DNA of 44,153 nt from Kutzneria sp. 744 (GTDB taxonomy: Bacteria; Actinomycetota; Actinomycetes; Mycobacteriales; Pseudonocardiaceae): positions 406,241-450,393 of the forward strand of contig NZ_KK037166.1 of assembly GCF_000568255.1 (NCBI RefSeq), read 5' to 3'. Shown here one piece after another: positions 16,316 through 24,975 of the stretch. The position numbers and the translations under genes are program-made. The notes beneath the pieces are model-generated. The model saw only the letters and a program-made list of their open reading frames with translations, did no database searches and had not been told where the DNA came from. Each line of letters opens with the position of its first letter. The first letter of the stretch is position 1.

Positions 16316-17206
16316 TCACCGGCTGAAGCCGGCGGCGAGGCCGCCGAGCAGTTGGCGGCGGCCGAACACGTACAGGGCCAGTATGGGCAGCGTGGTGAGG
16401 ACGATGGCGGCGACGACGGCGGGGACGTTGACGCTGAACTGGCCCTGGAAGGTCCACAGTGCCAGCGGCAGGGTCCGCCGGGTGGGGCTCTGGGTGAGGA
16501 TCAGCGGCAGCAGGAATCCGTTCCAGATGGTCAGCGCGTTGTAGATCGTCACGGTCACGATGGCCGGCCGGGTGAGCGGCGCCGCCAGCCGCCACAACGT
16601 CATCCACTCGGTGGCGCCGTCGATTCGCATGGACTCGAACAGTTCCTTGGGCACGTCACGGATGAAGTTGGCCAGCACCAGCACGGACAGCGGGATGGCG
16701 AACGCGATCGACGGGAGTATCAGCGCCAGCAGGCTGTCGTAGAGACGCAGCCTGATGATGATCAGATAGATGGGGATGACCGTTGCCTGCAGCGGGATGG
16801 CGAGGCCCATCAGGAACAGGCCGTTCACCATGCGCAGGAACCGGCTGGGCCAGCCCCGCACGATGGCGTAGGCCGCCATGAACGAGAACGTCACGGCCGG
16901 CACCACCGCGCCGGCCGTGACCACGACACTGTTGACGAAGTACGTGACGAAGTCGGACTGGATGACGAACAGGTAGTTGTCCAGCGTGGGCTTGCTCGGC
17001 GGGACCATCGGGTTGCTCGAGTAGTAGCCGCTCTGGGCCTTGAAACTGGTGATCAGAACCCAGTAGACGGGCACGACGACGACGGCCAGCCACAGCCAAC
17101 CGGCCAGGCCACCGAGCCAATTGCGCCGATGGGCCGGGCCGGTGCCGCGTTGCCGCACTCGGCGGGAATCCGCCTGATGCCGTGGCTTGGTCAGCGTGGC
17201 GCTCAT
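16316..17206 (-). CDS. Sugar ABC transporter permease, MalG type (second importer)
   Basis: The start at 17206 (MSATLTKP) lies one base after the stop of the MalF-type gene (TGA, C, ATG), so it is translationally coupled. The 296-residue protein has six helices and the EAA loop FESMRIDGATEWMTLW, with the Glu-Ser variant at its start. It is last in the second importer operon. The 150 bp after its stop, to the neighbouring gene, hold no feature I can support. Confidence 0.92.
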   Translation of the reverse strand: MSATLTKPRHQADSRRVRQRGTGPAHRRNWLGGLAGWLWLAVVVVPVYWVLITSFKAQSGYYSSNPMVPPSKPTLDNYLFVIQSDFVTYFVNSVVVTAGAVVPAVTFSFMAAYAIVRGWPSRFLRMVNGLFLMGLAIPLQATVIPIYLIIIRLRLYDSLLALILPSIAFAIPLSVLVLANFIRDVPKELFESMRIDGATEWMTLWRLAAPLTRPAIVTVTIYNALTIWNGFLLPLILTQSPTRRTLPLALWTFQGQFSVNVPAVVAAIVLTTLPILALYVFGRRQLLGGLAAGFSR

Positions 17207-17207
17207 G

Positions 17208-18110
17208 TCAGACGCCCTCCAACTGGCTCTCACCGGCGTCGCGGCCGCCGAGCCGGCGCAGCAGCAGGGCGAGAACGAGGCCCACCAGGACGAGGGTGAC
17301 GGCGATGACGCTGGCCGGCCCCATCAGGTTGGCCTGGAAACCCCGTTTGTACATGTCCAGCGCGAGCACCCGGGTGGCATCCCCCGGACCGCCCTCGGTC
17401 AACACGAAGATGAGGTCGAAGAACGTCAGCGACCCGACCACCATGAGCGTCGACGAGGTGATGACAGTGTGTTTCAGCTGGGGCAGCGTGACGCTGAAGA
17501 ACTGGCGGACCCGCCCGGCGCCGTCCAGTTGCGCGGCTTCGTACATGGACCGCGGAATCTGCCGGACACCGCCCTGGTAGATCAACGAGTGGAACGGGAT
17601 GAACTGCCAGGAGACGACGAAGATGACGAGGCCGAACGCGAGCCCTGGGCGGCCCAGCCAGTCCTGGCTGAGAAACGCGATGCCCAGCCCGGCGCCGAGC
17701 CCGAAGTTCGGGTCCAGCAACGCCTTGTACGCGATCGCGATCGCCGCGGAGCTCAGCAGCAGCGGGATGAAGTACACCACCGACAGCATCGCGCGGTAGC
17801 GCTGCGGGCCGGCCAGGAACGTGCCGAGCAGGATGCTCAGCGGGGTCTGGACCGCCCAGGACGCGACCATCACGAGGAACGTGACCCAGATGGCGTGCGG
17901 CAGCCCGGGGTCGGTGAGCACGGCACGCCAACTGGTCAGTCCGGAGAACTGGATCTCGCCGATTCCGTCCCAGGTCGTGAAGCTCAGCGCGAACACGCCG
18001 ACGACGGGGATGACGGCGAAGCCGACGAAGAACACCAGCGCCGGCGCGGCCAACCACACCAGGTTGCCGCCTTGGCCGCGCCGCTGCCGGTGACCGGTGG
18101 ACGTGGTCAC
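17208..18110 (-). CDS. Sugar ABC transporter permease, MalF type (second importer)
   Basis: A 300-residue membrane protein. The start is GTG 18110, overlapping the TGA of the binding-protein gene by 4 bp; the open frame upstream of it is only antisense of that gene. A His/Arg/Gln-rich head precedes six helices; the EAA loop is YEAAQLDGAGRVRQFF. It pairs with the downstream MalG-type permease. As with the first importer, no ATPase is encoded in the cluster. Confidence 0.92.
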   Translation of the reverse strand: MTTSTGHRQRRGQGGNLVWLAAPALVFFVGFAVIPVVGVFALSFTTWDGIGEIQFSGLTSWRAVLTDPGLPHAIWVTFLVMVASWAVQTPLSILLGTFLAGPQRYRAMLSVVYFIPLLLSSAAIAIAYKALLDPNFGLGAGLGIAFLSQDWLGRPGLAFGLVIFVVSWQFIPFHSLIYQGGVRQIPRSMYEAAQLDGAGRVRQFFSVTLPQLKHTVITSSTLMVVGSLTFFDLIFVLTEGGPGDATRVLALDMYKRGFQANLMGPASVIAVTLVLVGLVLALLLRRLGGRDAGESQLEGV

Positions 18111-19417
18111 TGGCCGATGACCGCGTTGAGGTTGTCGGCGAACTGCTGCGGCGAGATGGACAGCTGGAACAGCTTCGCGATGTTGTCCAACAGCGGCTCG
18201 GCCGCGGTCGGGCTGAGCGCCTGGTCCCAGGACTGGGCGAAGTTCTTGGCTTTGCTGGCGATGTCGTAGGTGAAGCCGAGGAATTCGGCGTTCTTGTCGG
18301 CGGCCAGCAGCTTCTGTGTGCCCTTCAGCACCGGGACCCCGCCGGTGCCGATCCACTGCTTCACCTCCTCGTCGTCGAGGACGCCCGTGGCGAAGAACTT
18401 CTTGGCGACCGTCTTCTGCTCGGCGGTGGCCTTCGAGGAGATGGACAGGTACTGCGCCGGGTTGCCCACGGTGTCGCTCGGGTCGCCCTTGCCGCCCTCG
18501 ATCGGTGGGAAGTTCATGAAGCCGAGCCCGCCGCTCGGGACGAAGTCGCCGCCGTTGGCCTGCTGGATGCCGTAGGACCACGCGCCGTGCAGCATCATGG
18601 CGGCCCGGCCGGTGTACAGCAGTGCCTGGTCGGCGTTGGAGTCCGCGGTGATCGAGGAGAAGCCCTTGATGAACCCGTCGGCCTTGACCAGGTCCTGCAC
18701 CCTGGTCAGCGCGGCGATGGCGACCGGGTTGGACCAGGCGTTCTTCTCGCCGGCGAGAATGGCCTGGAACACCTCGGGGCCGCCGAGGCGATCGAACAGG
18801 AACTCCAGCCACATCATGTTCGTCCACCGGGACTGGCCGCCGAGGGCGAACGGCGCGATGCCCTTGGCGTTGAACTTGGGCACCAGGGCCATGATGTCGC
18901 CCCAGCTCTGCGGCGGTTGCGCGCCGACGGCCGCGAAGACCTTCTTGTTGTAGTACAGGACGATCGGCTGCACGGCCTCGCACGGCATCGCGTAAATCCT
19001 GCCGTCGACGGTCGCGGCGTCGAACGCGGTCGGGAACAGCCGGTCCTTCACAGCGGCGTTCTGGTCGAACCACGAGGTGAGGTCCTCGACCTGGCCGGCC
19101 TTGACGTAGGTGCGCAGCGTCCCGCCGCCCCACCCCCAGATGACGGTGGGGGCCTGTCCGGCGCCGATGGCGGTCTTGATCTTCGTCTTGTAGGCGTCGT
19201 TCTGGAAGGTGGTCGGGGTGATCTGGCTGTCGGGGTTGGCCTTGTTGAACCGGTCGACGGCACCGGTCCGGACGCCTTCCTGGGGCTGCCCGTTCAGGTA
19301 CCAGTACGTGGCGCCGCCGGTGCCGGGGCCGGCAGTGCCACAGGCGGCGAGGGCCATCGAGACCGGCACGCCGAGCGCGAGGCCCAGGACGGTACGACGA
19401 GAGAGTGGAGTTTCCAC
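18107..19417 (-). CDS. Sugar-binding lipoprotein of the second importer
   Basis: A 436-residue family-1 solute-binding protein. The N-terminus METPLSRRTVLGLALG has a twin-arginine motif and ends in lipobox LAAC, so it is Tat-exported and lipid-anchored. The mature part has the motifs TYWYLNGQPQEG and VIWGWGGGTLRTY, and AAMMLHGAWSYGIQQ typical of the family. It is the first gene of the operon and diverges from the GH3 gene; two operator-like sites lie in the 202-bp region between them. The substrate is likely a beta-glucoside or beta-xyloside taken in as oligosaccharide, inferred from the GH3 partner. Confidence 0.92.
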   Translation of the reverse strand: METPLSRRTVLGLALGVPVSMALAACGTAGPGTGGATYWYLNGQPQEGVRTGAVDRFNKANPDSQITPTTFQNDAYKTKIKTAIGAGQAPTVIWGWGGGTLRTYVKAGQVEDLTSWFDQNAAVKDRLFPTAFDAATVDGRIYAMPCEAVQPIVLYYNKKVFAAVGAQPPQSWGDIMALVPKFNAKGIAPFALGGQSRWTNMMWLEFLFDRLGGPEVFQAILAGEKNAWSNPVAIAALTRVQDLVKADGFIKGFSSITADSNADQALLYTGRAAMMLHGAWSYGIQQANGGDFVPSGGLGFMNFPPIEGGKGDPSDTVGNPAQYLSISSKATAEQKTVAKKFFATGVLDDEEVKQWIGTGGVPVLKGTQKLLAADKNAEFLGFTYDIASKAKNFAQSWDQALSPTAAEPLLDNIAKLFQLSISPQQFADNLNAVIGQ

Positions 19418-19460
19418 GCTGAGTTCTCCGTTCCCGAGACTCGCGGCTCCCCGAGCCGCC

Positions 19461-19476
19461 TTCGAAAACTTTCGAA
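19461..19476. promoter_or_regulatory. Operator-like dyad, site 1
   Basis: TTCGAAA and TTTCGAA form a perfect 7-bp dyad around AC, 44 bp upstream of the binding-protein start. The core CGAAA-N2-TTTCG resembles sites bound by LacI-family xylan/xylobiose regulators of streptomycetes (CGAAA-N-TTTCG). It overlaps a second palindrome CTTTCGAAAG at 19469-19478. Confidence 0.65.
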
Positions 19477-19574
19477 AGCAGTAGGCCTACCGAAGCTAGA
19501 ATTCGCGCCGGTTCATGTCAAGGGCCGACCGCGGCTGTTGCTGTAATAACGTGTCCTACGTATGCTGGCCGAGA

Positions 19575-19588
19575 TCGAAACATTTCGA
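19575..19588. promoter_or_regulatory. Operator-like dyad, site 2
   Basis: TCGAAA and TTTCGA form a 6-bp dyad around CA, 32 bp before the GH3 start. It has the same core and 2-bp spacer as site 1. Two matching sites, one near each divergent gene, suggest that one regulator, probably the LacI protein encoded after the GH3 gene, controls both directions. Confidence 0.65.
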
Positions 19589-19619
19589 AAAGAATCGCTT
19601 CGGAATGGAGGAGGACGCG

Positions 19620-22022
19620 ATGACGACGGACGATCGGTCGCCGTCGGCGGACCGGGTCAGGCGGCGCTGGCAGGACCCGACGCTGCCCGTGCCGGAACGG
19701 GTCGACGCCCTCCTGGCCGAGATGACGCCGGCGGAGAAAGTCGGGCAACTCGGCAGCCGCTGGGTCGGCAACCACATGGCCGAGCCGGCCGAGAGCCCAC
19801 AGGTGGCGCCCATGCAGGACGCGTTCGCGCAACCCGGGAGCGTGCCGCTCGCGGAGGCCAGCCGGCACGGGCTGGGCCACCTGACCCGGGTGTACGGCAG
19901 CCGGCCGGTGACCGTGGCGGAGGGCGCCGCCGAACTGGTCGCTTCGCAGCACACGGTTCTGAGAGGCTCACGACTCGGCATCCCGGCGCTGGTCCATGAG
20001 GAGTGCCTGACCGGGTTCACCGCATACGGCGCCACGGTCTATCCCGCGGCCATCGCCTGGGCCGCGACCTTCGACCCGGACCTGGTGCGGCGGATGGGCG
20101 CCGCGATCGGGCGGGACATGCGGGCGGTCGGCGTGCACCAGGGGCTCGCCCCGGTCCTCGACGTGGTCCGAGACTACCGGTGGGGCCGGGTCGAGGAGAC
20201 CATGGGCGAGGACCCCTGCCTGGTCGCGATGCTCGGTGCCGCCTACGTCCGCGGCCTGGAAGGCGCCGGTGTCATCGCCACTGTCAAGCACTTCGCCGGG
20301 TACTCCGCATCGCGGGCCGCCCGAAACCACGCACCGGCGCCGATCGGTCGTCGCGAGCTGATGGACATCATCCTGCCGCCGTTCGAGACGGCGATCGCGG
20401 TGGGCGGGGCTCGTTCGGTGATGAACGCGTACTCCGATGTGGACGGTGTTCCGGCCGGCGTCGACTCGTGGTTGCTCAGCGACCTGCTGCGCGACGACTG
20501 GGGGTTCGCCGGCACAGTGGTCTCCGACTACGGGGCGGTCGCGTTCCTCGCCACCATGCATGGGGTGGCGGCCGACACCGATCAGGCCGGCGTGCAGGCG
20601 CTCAGCGCCGGCATCGACGTGGAGCTGCCCGACACGCTCGGCTTCGGCCAACATCTCACGCAACGGGTCCACCGAGGCGAGCTACCCGAGTCCACAGTGG
20701 ACCAGGCGGCGCGCAGGCTCCTCACCCAGAAGATTCAGTGTGGACTGCTCGATCCCGACTGGACACCCGAGGCGTCGGTCGCCGCCGCGGCCGAAGTCGA
20801 TCTGGACTCACCGGCCAACCGGGCGCTGGCTCTGGAACTGGCCGAGCAGTCCGTCGTGCTGCTCGATGCGGGCAGCGCACTGCCGCTGCTCGACGCCGGT
20901 CGTCCCGCGCCGCGCCGAGTAGCGGTGGTCGGGCCGTGCGCCGCGGACTCGCGCACTCTGATGGGCTGTTACGCCTTTCCCAACCACGTCATGCCCCGCC
21001 ATCCCGGCATGGCCCTCGGCGTGACGGTGCCGACCGTCGTGGACGCACTGCGCGCCGAACTGCCGGACACCGTGCTCGTCCACGAGCCGGGATGCGACGT
21101 GCGTGACGAGGACCGGTCCGGCTTCGCGGCGGCGACGGCCGCGGCCCGCGAGGCAGACCTGTGCGTCGCCGTGGTGGGCGATCGTGCTGGCATGTTCGGC
21201 AACGGCACCTCCGGCGAAGGTTGCGACGCCGAGGATCTGCGGTTGCCGGGCGTGCAGGCAGATCTGCTCGCGGAGCTCTTCGCCACCGGGACACCGGTGG
21301 TCGTGGTGGTGGTCTCCGGTCGTCCGTACGCTCTTGGCGACGTGCAGCCGCGCGCCGCCGGTCTGGTGCAGGCGTTCATGCCCGGCCAGGAAGGCGCGGC
21401 GGCGATCGCCGGTGTGCTGTCCGGCCGGGTCCAGCCCGCGGGCAAGCTGCCGGTTCAGGTTCCCCGCCGGCCGGGCGGTCAGCCGGGCACGTACCTGCAG
21501 CCACCACTCGGTGCGAACACCCACGGCATCAGCAGCATCGACCCGACGCCGCTGTTCCCCTTCGGGTACGGCAGGTCGTACACCGCCTTCGAGGTCGACG
21601 ACCTCCGCGCGAGCGCGACCGAGATCGCCACCGACGGCGAGTTCGCCGTGTCGGTACGGGTGCGCAACACCGGCGGCCGGCCCGGCCACGAGGTCGTCCA
21701 GCTGTACCTGCACGACATCCTCGCCCAGGTGACCCGACCGGTCCGACAGTTGGCCGGTTTCGCCAAGGTCCGACTCGAGCCGGGCGCGAGCGCACGGGTC
21801 CGGTTCACCGTGCACGCCGACCGGACCGCATTCACCGGTCGGGATCTGCGGCGCATCGTCGAGCCCGGGGAAATCGAGGTGCTCGTCGGCACCTCGTCGA
21901 CCGAACTCCCCTGCCGGATCACCGTACGGCTGACCGGTGTCACCCGCGTGGTGGGCCATGACCGGCGGCTGACCACGCCGGTGGACGTGCGGCAGGATGA
22001 GGCCGATGCCGGTCAACGCTAA
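19620..22022 (+). CDS. GH3 beta-glycosidase (beta-glucosidase or beta-xylosidase)
   Basis: An 800-residue intracellular enzyme with no signal peptide. The ATG at 19620 follows GGAGGAGG by 6 nt; upstream codons in frame overlap the operator and are not used. The N-terminal barrel has the substrate-binding motifs DVVRDYRWGRVEETMGEDP and VKHFAGYSAS, and the nucleophile Asp303 in VVSDYGA. The alpha/beta sandwich follows (about 400-620) and a fibronectin-III-like domain closes the chain (about 690-790, with GRPGHEVVQLYL). The usual GH3 choice between glucose and xylose cannot be settled by eye. The layout (importer divergent, LacI downstream overlapping) resembles streptomycete bxl loci for xylobiose. 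Confidence 0.92.
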   Translation: MTTDDRSPSADRVRRRWQDPTLPVPERVDALLAEMTPAEKVGQLGSRWVGNHMAEPAESPQVAPMQDAFAQPGSVPLAEASRHGLGHLTRVYGSRPVTVAEGAAELVASQHTVLRGSRLGIPALVHEECLTGFTAYGATVYPAAIAWAATFDPDLVRRMGAAIGRDMRAVGVHQGLAPVLDVVRDYRWGRVEETMGEDPCLVAMLGAAYVRGLEGAGVIATVKHFAGYSASRAARNHAPAPIGRRELMDIILPPFETAIAVGGARSVMNAYSDVDGVPAGVDSWLLSDLLRDDWGFAGTVVSDYGAVAFLATMHGVAADTDQAGVQALSAGIDVELPDTLGFGQHLTQRVHRGELPESTVDQAARRLLTQKIQCGLLDPDWTPEASVAAAAEVDLDSPANRALALELAEQSVVLLDAGSALPLLDAGRPAPRRVAVVGPCAADSRTLMGCYAFPNHVMPRHPGMALGVTVPTVVDALRAELPDTVLVHEPGCDVRDEDRSGFAAATAAAREADLCVAVVGDRAGMFGNGTSGEGCDAEDLRLPGVQADLLAELFATGTPVVVVVVSGRPYALGDVQPRAAGLVQAFMPGQEGAAAIAGVLSGRVQPAGKLPVQVPRRPGGQPGTYLQPPLGANTHGISSIDPTPLFPFGYGRSYTAFEVDDLRASATEIATDGEFAVSVRVRNTGGRPGHEVVQLYLHDILAQVTRPVRQLAGFAKVRLEPGASARVRFTVHADRTAFTGRDLRRIVEPGEIEVLVGTSSTELPCRITVRLTGVTRVVGHDRRLTTPVDVRQDEADAGQR

Positions 22023-23016
22023 CCGTACGACGTTGGCGACCGTCGCGCGTCTGGCGGGGGTCTCCGTCGCGACCGTGTCCAAAGTGGTCAACGGACGCAG
22101 CGACGTCGCGCCACAGACCCGCTCGCGGGTGCAGGAACTGCTACACCAGCACGACTACGTCGCGCCCGCGCTCCGCCGCACCGAGGCCGGCGCGCGCCCG
22201 ACCATCGAGGTGCAGTTCGCCGGCGACCTCAGGTCATACACGGCCGAGGCCCTGGACGGCATCGTCGACGCCGCCGCCGAGCATGCAGTCTCGGTCGTGA
22301 TCAGCAAGCCGGACCGCGCCCCGCACTGGGCCAGGGACCTGGTCGCCGCGGGCCGCCGCGCCGTCATCGCGGTCACCAGCGTGTACACCGCCGCGCACCT
22401 GGACGCCTTGACCCGGGCCGGGCTGCCGTTGGTCGTTCTCGACCCGCTGCACCTGCCGCACAGCGACGTCCACAGTGTCGGGTCGACCAACTTCGCCGGC
22501 GGCCTGGCCGCGACTCGACACCTGCTGTCCCTCGGCCACCGCCGCGTCGCCTACCTTGGCGGGCCGGCGAGCGCCGTCTGCAATCAGGCACGCATGCACG
22601 GCTACCGGGCCGCCATGGAGGCGGAAAAGACACCGGTGCCCCGCTCCTACGTCCGGCCGGGAGAATTCACCTACCAGACCGGTCTGCTCGGCACCGAGGC
22701 GCTGCTGGACCTCACAGAGCCACCGACGGCGATCTTCGCCGGCAATGACGAGATCGCGCTGGGCGTAATCGAGACCGCCCGTACCCGCGGCCTGCGCATT
22801 CCGGAAGACCTGAGCGTGGTCGGCTTCGACGACACGCTCCTCGCCCGGATGGCCTCACCGCCGCTGACCACCGTACGACAGCCGCTGCGGGAGATGGGCG
22901 GCGTCGCCCTGCGGACCGCGCTTCGCCTGGCCGACGGCGAGAAAATCGAGTCCCATCACATCGAACTCGCCACCGAACTGGTGGTACGCAACTCGACCGC
23001 GCCCGTCCAGCCGTAG
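21997..23016 (+). CDS. LacI-family regulator of the GH3/importer locus
   Basis: About 337-340 residues; ATG 21997 or 22006 are both possible, each overlapping the 3-prime end of the GH3 gene, with GATGAGG just before the second. The helix-turn-helix is VARLAGVSVATVSKVVN; the effector domain ends normally (LATELVVRNSTAPVQP), in contrast to the truncated LacI at 11757. Cotranscription with the GH3 gene and the two CGAAA/TTTCG dyads suggest a local autoregulated repressor that releases on oligosaccharide binding. The ligand is unknown. Confidence 0.9.
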   Translation: MRPMPVNANRTTLATVARLAGVSVATVSKVVNGRSDVAPQTRSRVQELLHQHDYVAPALRRTEAGARPTIEVQFAGDLRSYTAEALDGIVDAAAEHAVSVVISKPDRAPHWARDLVAAGRRAVIAVTSVYTAAHLDALTRAGLPLVVLDPLHLPHSDVHSVGSTNFAGGLAATRHLLSLGHRRVAYLGGPASAVCNQARMHGYRAAMEAEKTPVPRSYVRPGEFTYQTGLLGTEALLDLTEPPTAIFAGNDEIALGVIETARTRGLRIPEDLSVVGFDDTLLARMASPPLTTVRQPLREMGGVALRTALRLADGEKIESHHIELATELVVRNSTAPVQP

Positions 23017-23099
23017 GTCCGGAAACCGGCCCAGGACACCACGTCGTTGACCGACCACGACTCGGCCGCGGCCATCCAGCACGCCCATGCGAGCGGTTG

Positions 23100-23612
23100 T
23101 CACGGATCGATGATCTCCACGACACCGTCAGCGGCCCCAGCGACGAAAACCCGGCCGGTGCCGCTGTCCACCGCGACCGTGTTGGGCTGGCGGACCGTCG
23201 GAAACCGGGCCGCGATCTTCAACTGCGCGCCGGCCAGGTCGACGCCGACCACCTCGTTGGCGCCGGTCAGCGTGACCCACATCCGGTCACGGGCCCGGTC
23301 GAAAGCCGCGCCATACGGGGTGCCAGGCAACAAAAGCGAGCCAGCCGGCTTGAGATCCTTGAAGGCCAGCAGCGCGTTGCCCCGCGTGTCCACGACAACA
23401 AAACGGCCCTCGTTGTCGGCGACGATGTGGGTGGGGCCGTTGCCGGCCGGCACGGAGCCGAGCTGCGTGAGCTTGTCGGCGTCGTAGGCCGTCAACGTCG
23501 CGTCGCGCACATCGACCATGGCCACGGTGTCGCCGATCGTCTCGATACCGCCAGGCTGCTCGGGCATGGTGAACGTCTGCACGACCTTGCCGCCGCGCAC
23601 AGCCACGACGCG
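23100..23612 (-). pseudogene. 3-prime part of a beta-propeller (YncE-like) gene
   Basis: About 171 codons ending at 23100 encode propeller blades: VVQTFTMPEQPGG, GNGPTHIVADNEGRFVVVD, LPGTPYGAAFDRARDRMWV and TVRQPNTVAVDSGTGRVFVAG. Such repeats belong to secreted YVTN/SMP-30-type propellers. There is no signal peptide or start: at about 23612 the sense reading ends and the opposite strand becomes histidine-kinase sequence. Several blades and the export signal are missing, so no functional protein is expected. The 83 bp before the preceding LacI gene show nothing. Confidence 0.75.
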
Positions 23613-24431
23613 ACCGCAGCGATGTGGCTGATCGCGGCGATCGCGATCAGCACGCCGCTGTGGTCGTGGCTGCTGCCCCAGGATTCGCCGAGTCTGGTGT
23701 TCGTGCCGGTCACCGGCGTCCGCAGTTCCTTCGGCGGGGTGCTGGGCGGCCTGTTCCTCGTGTTGGTCGCCGCCGGGTGCGGCCACGGAATGCCACGCGG
23801 GCACCTGCGCGCGAGCCGGATGCTGCTGGCGGGGTCGGGCACGAGCCGGCTGAACCGGCGGATCGCCGTGCTGACCGCGTCCCGAACCGGCGCGCTCGAG
23901 GTACAGGCCGCCGAGCTGCGCCGGATCGAGCGGGATCTGCACGACGGTGCACAGGCCAGGCTCGTGTCGGTCGGCATGCTGCTCGGCCTGTTGGAGTTGA
24001 AGGTCGGCCGGCTGCCGGACGACAATCGCAGGCTGCTGGGGCAGGCACGTGCCGACATCGGCGTGGCGCTCCAGGAGCTGTGGGATCCCGTCCGCGGTGT
24101 CTACCCGCCGATCCTGGCCGATCGGGGGCTGGCCCGCGCCATCGAGTCACTGGCCGAGCTGGCAGGGCCGACCGTCGTGGTCACTGTCGATGTGCCGCAA
24201 CGGTTGCCGGCAGCCCTGAAGTCCACTGTGTACTTCGTGGTCGCGGAGGGACTTGCGCGTCGACGGCGAGCACATTCGCGTCGACGTCCGAGCTGACGGC
24301 CGCGGCGGCGCCGACGAAATGCGCGGCGACGGACTTCCCGGCCTGCGGCGGCGCTCGACGGCAGCCTGACGCTCGTCAGCTCGGACGGCGGGCCTACCGT
24401 GCTGCACCTGGAGTTGCCATGCGCGTCGTGA
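23612..24431 (+). pseudogene. Decayed NarL-type sensor histidine kinase
   Basis: Starts without a start codon at the junction with the propeller fragment. One hydrophobic segment (WLIAAIAISTPLWSWLL) and another (GGLFLVLVAAG) precede a good dimerisation box with the phospho-acceptor His: RRIERDLHDGAQARL. After VYFVVAEGL the ATPase domain is broken: about 18 residues including the N-box are gone, the frame moves by one (RVDGEHIRVDV, DGRGGADE), and moves back at DGSLTLVSSDGGPTVLHLE. The stop at 24431 overlaps the regulator gene by 13 bp, the classic kinase/regulator order. N-terminus, N-box and frame are lost, so it is dead. Confidence 0.8.
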
Positions 24432-24843
24432 TCGCCGAGGACCTGTTGTTGTGAGAGGGGCTCATCCGGCTGCTGACCGAGCTGACTGCACGGTGCTGGC
24501 CGCCGTCGACCACTACGACGCGATCGAGTTCCGCACCGCCCTGCGGACCGTCGCGACCGGCGGCATCGAGCTCGACCCGCAGGTGACTACCTCGTTGGTG
24601 AGCCGCCTGGCCAGCACGGAGCGGCTCGCCGGGCTGACGCCGCGCGAGCGGGACGTCCTCGGGCTCATGGCTCGTGGGCTATCCAACTCCGCGATCGACG
24701 GCGAAATCGTCGTCACCGAAGGCGCGGTCAACAAGTACATCAACCGGATCTTCGCCAAGCTCGGCCTCCCGCCGACCGACAGCGCCAACCGACGCGTGCT
24801 CGCGGTGCGGCACTTCTTGGACGACGCGGACCCCGGCCGGTAA
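24419..24843 (+). pseudogene. Collapsed LuxR-type response regulator
   Basis: The first codons, MRVVIAEDLLL, are a normal receiver start, but TGA (24452-24454) stands where Arg is expected before EGLIRLLTE. After LLTELT the remaining receiver, about 75 residues with the phospho-Asp, is missing. The frame changes and sense resumes at DHYDAIEFRTALRTVATGG. The LuxR helix-turn-helix is complete: LTPRERDVLGLMARGLSN to VNKYINRIFAKLG. A GTG at 24451 could make a 130-residue DNA-binding fragment; whether it is expressed is unknown. It forms a dead two-component pair with the kinase. The gap 24844-24975 holds only the ribosome site of the next gene. Confidence 0.78.
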
Positions 24844-24975
24844 ACAGTTCGAAGCCAGGTCCACTCACGGCAATTGCGTGCCGGTAAATCGTTGCTTGAT
24901 TACTGTGCATTTGACGCACTTCTCCACTCGGGGTTGCATGGTCATCACCAATCCGTTTCCACCGAGGGAAATCCG

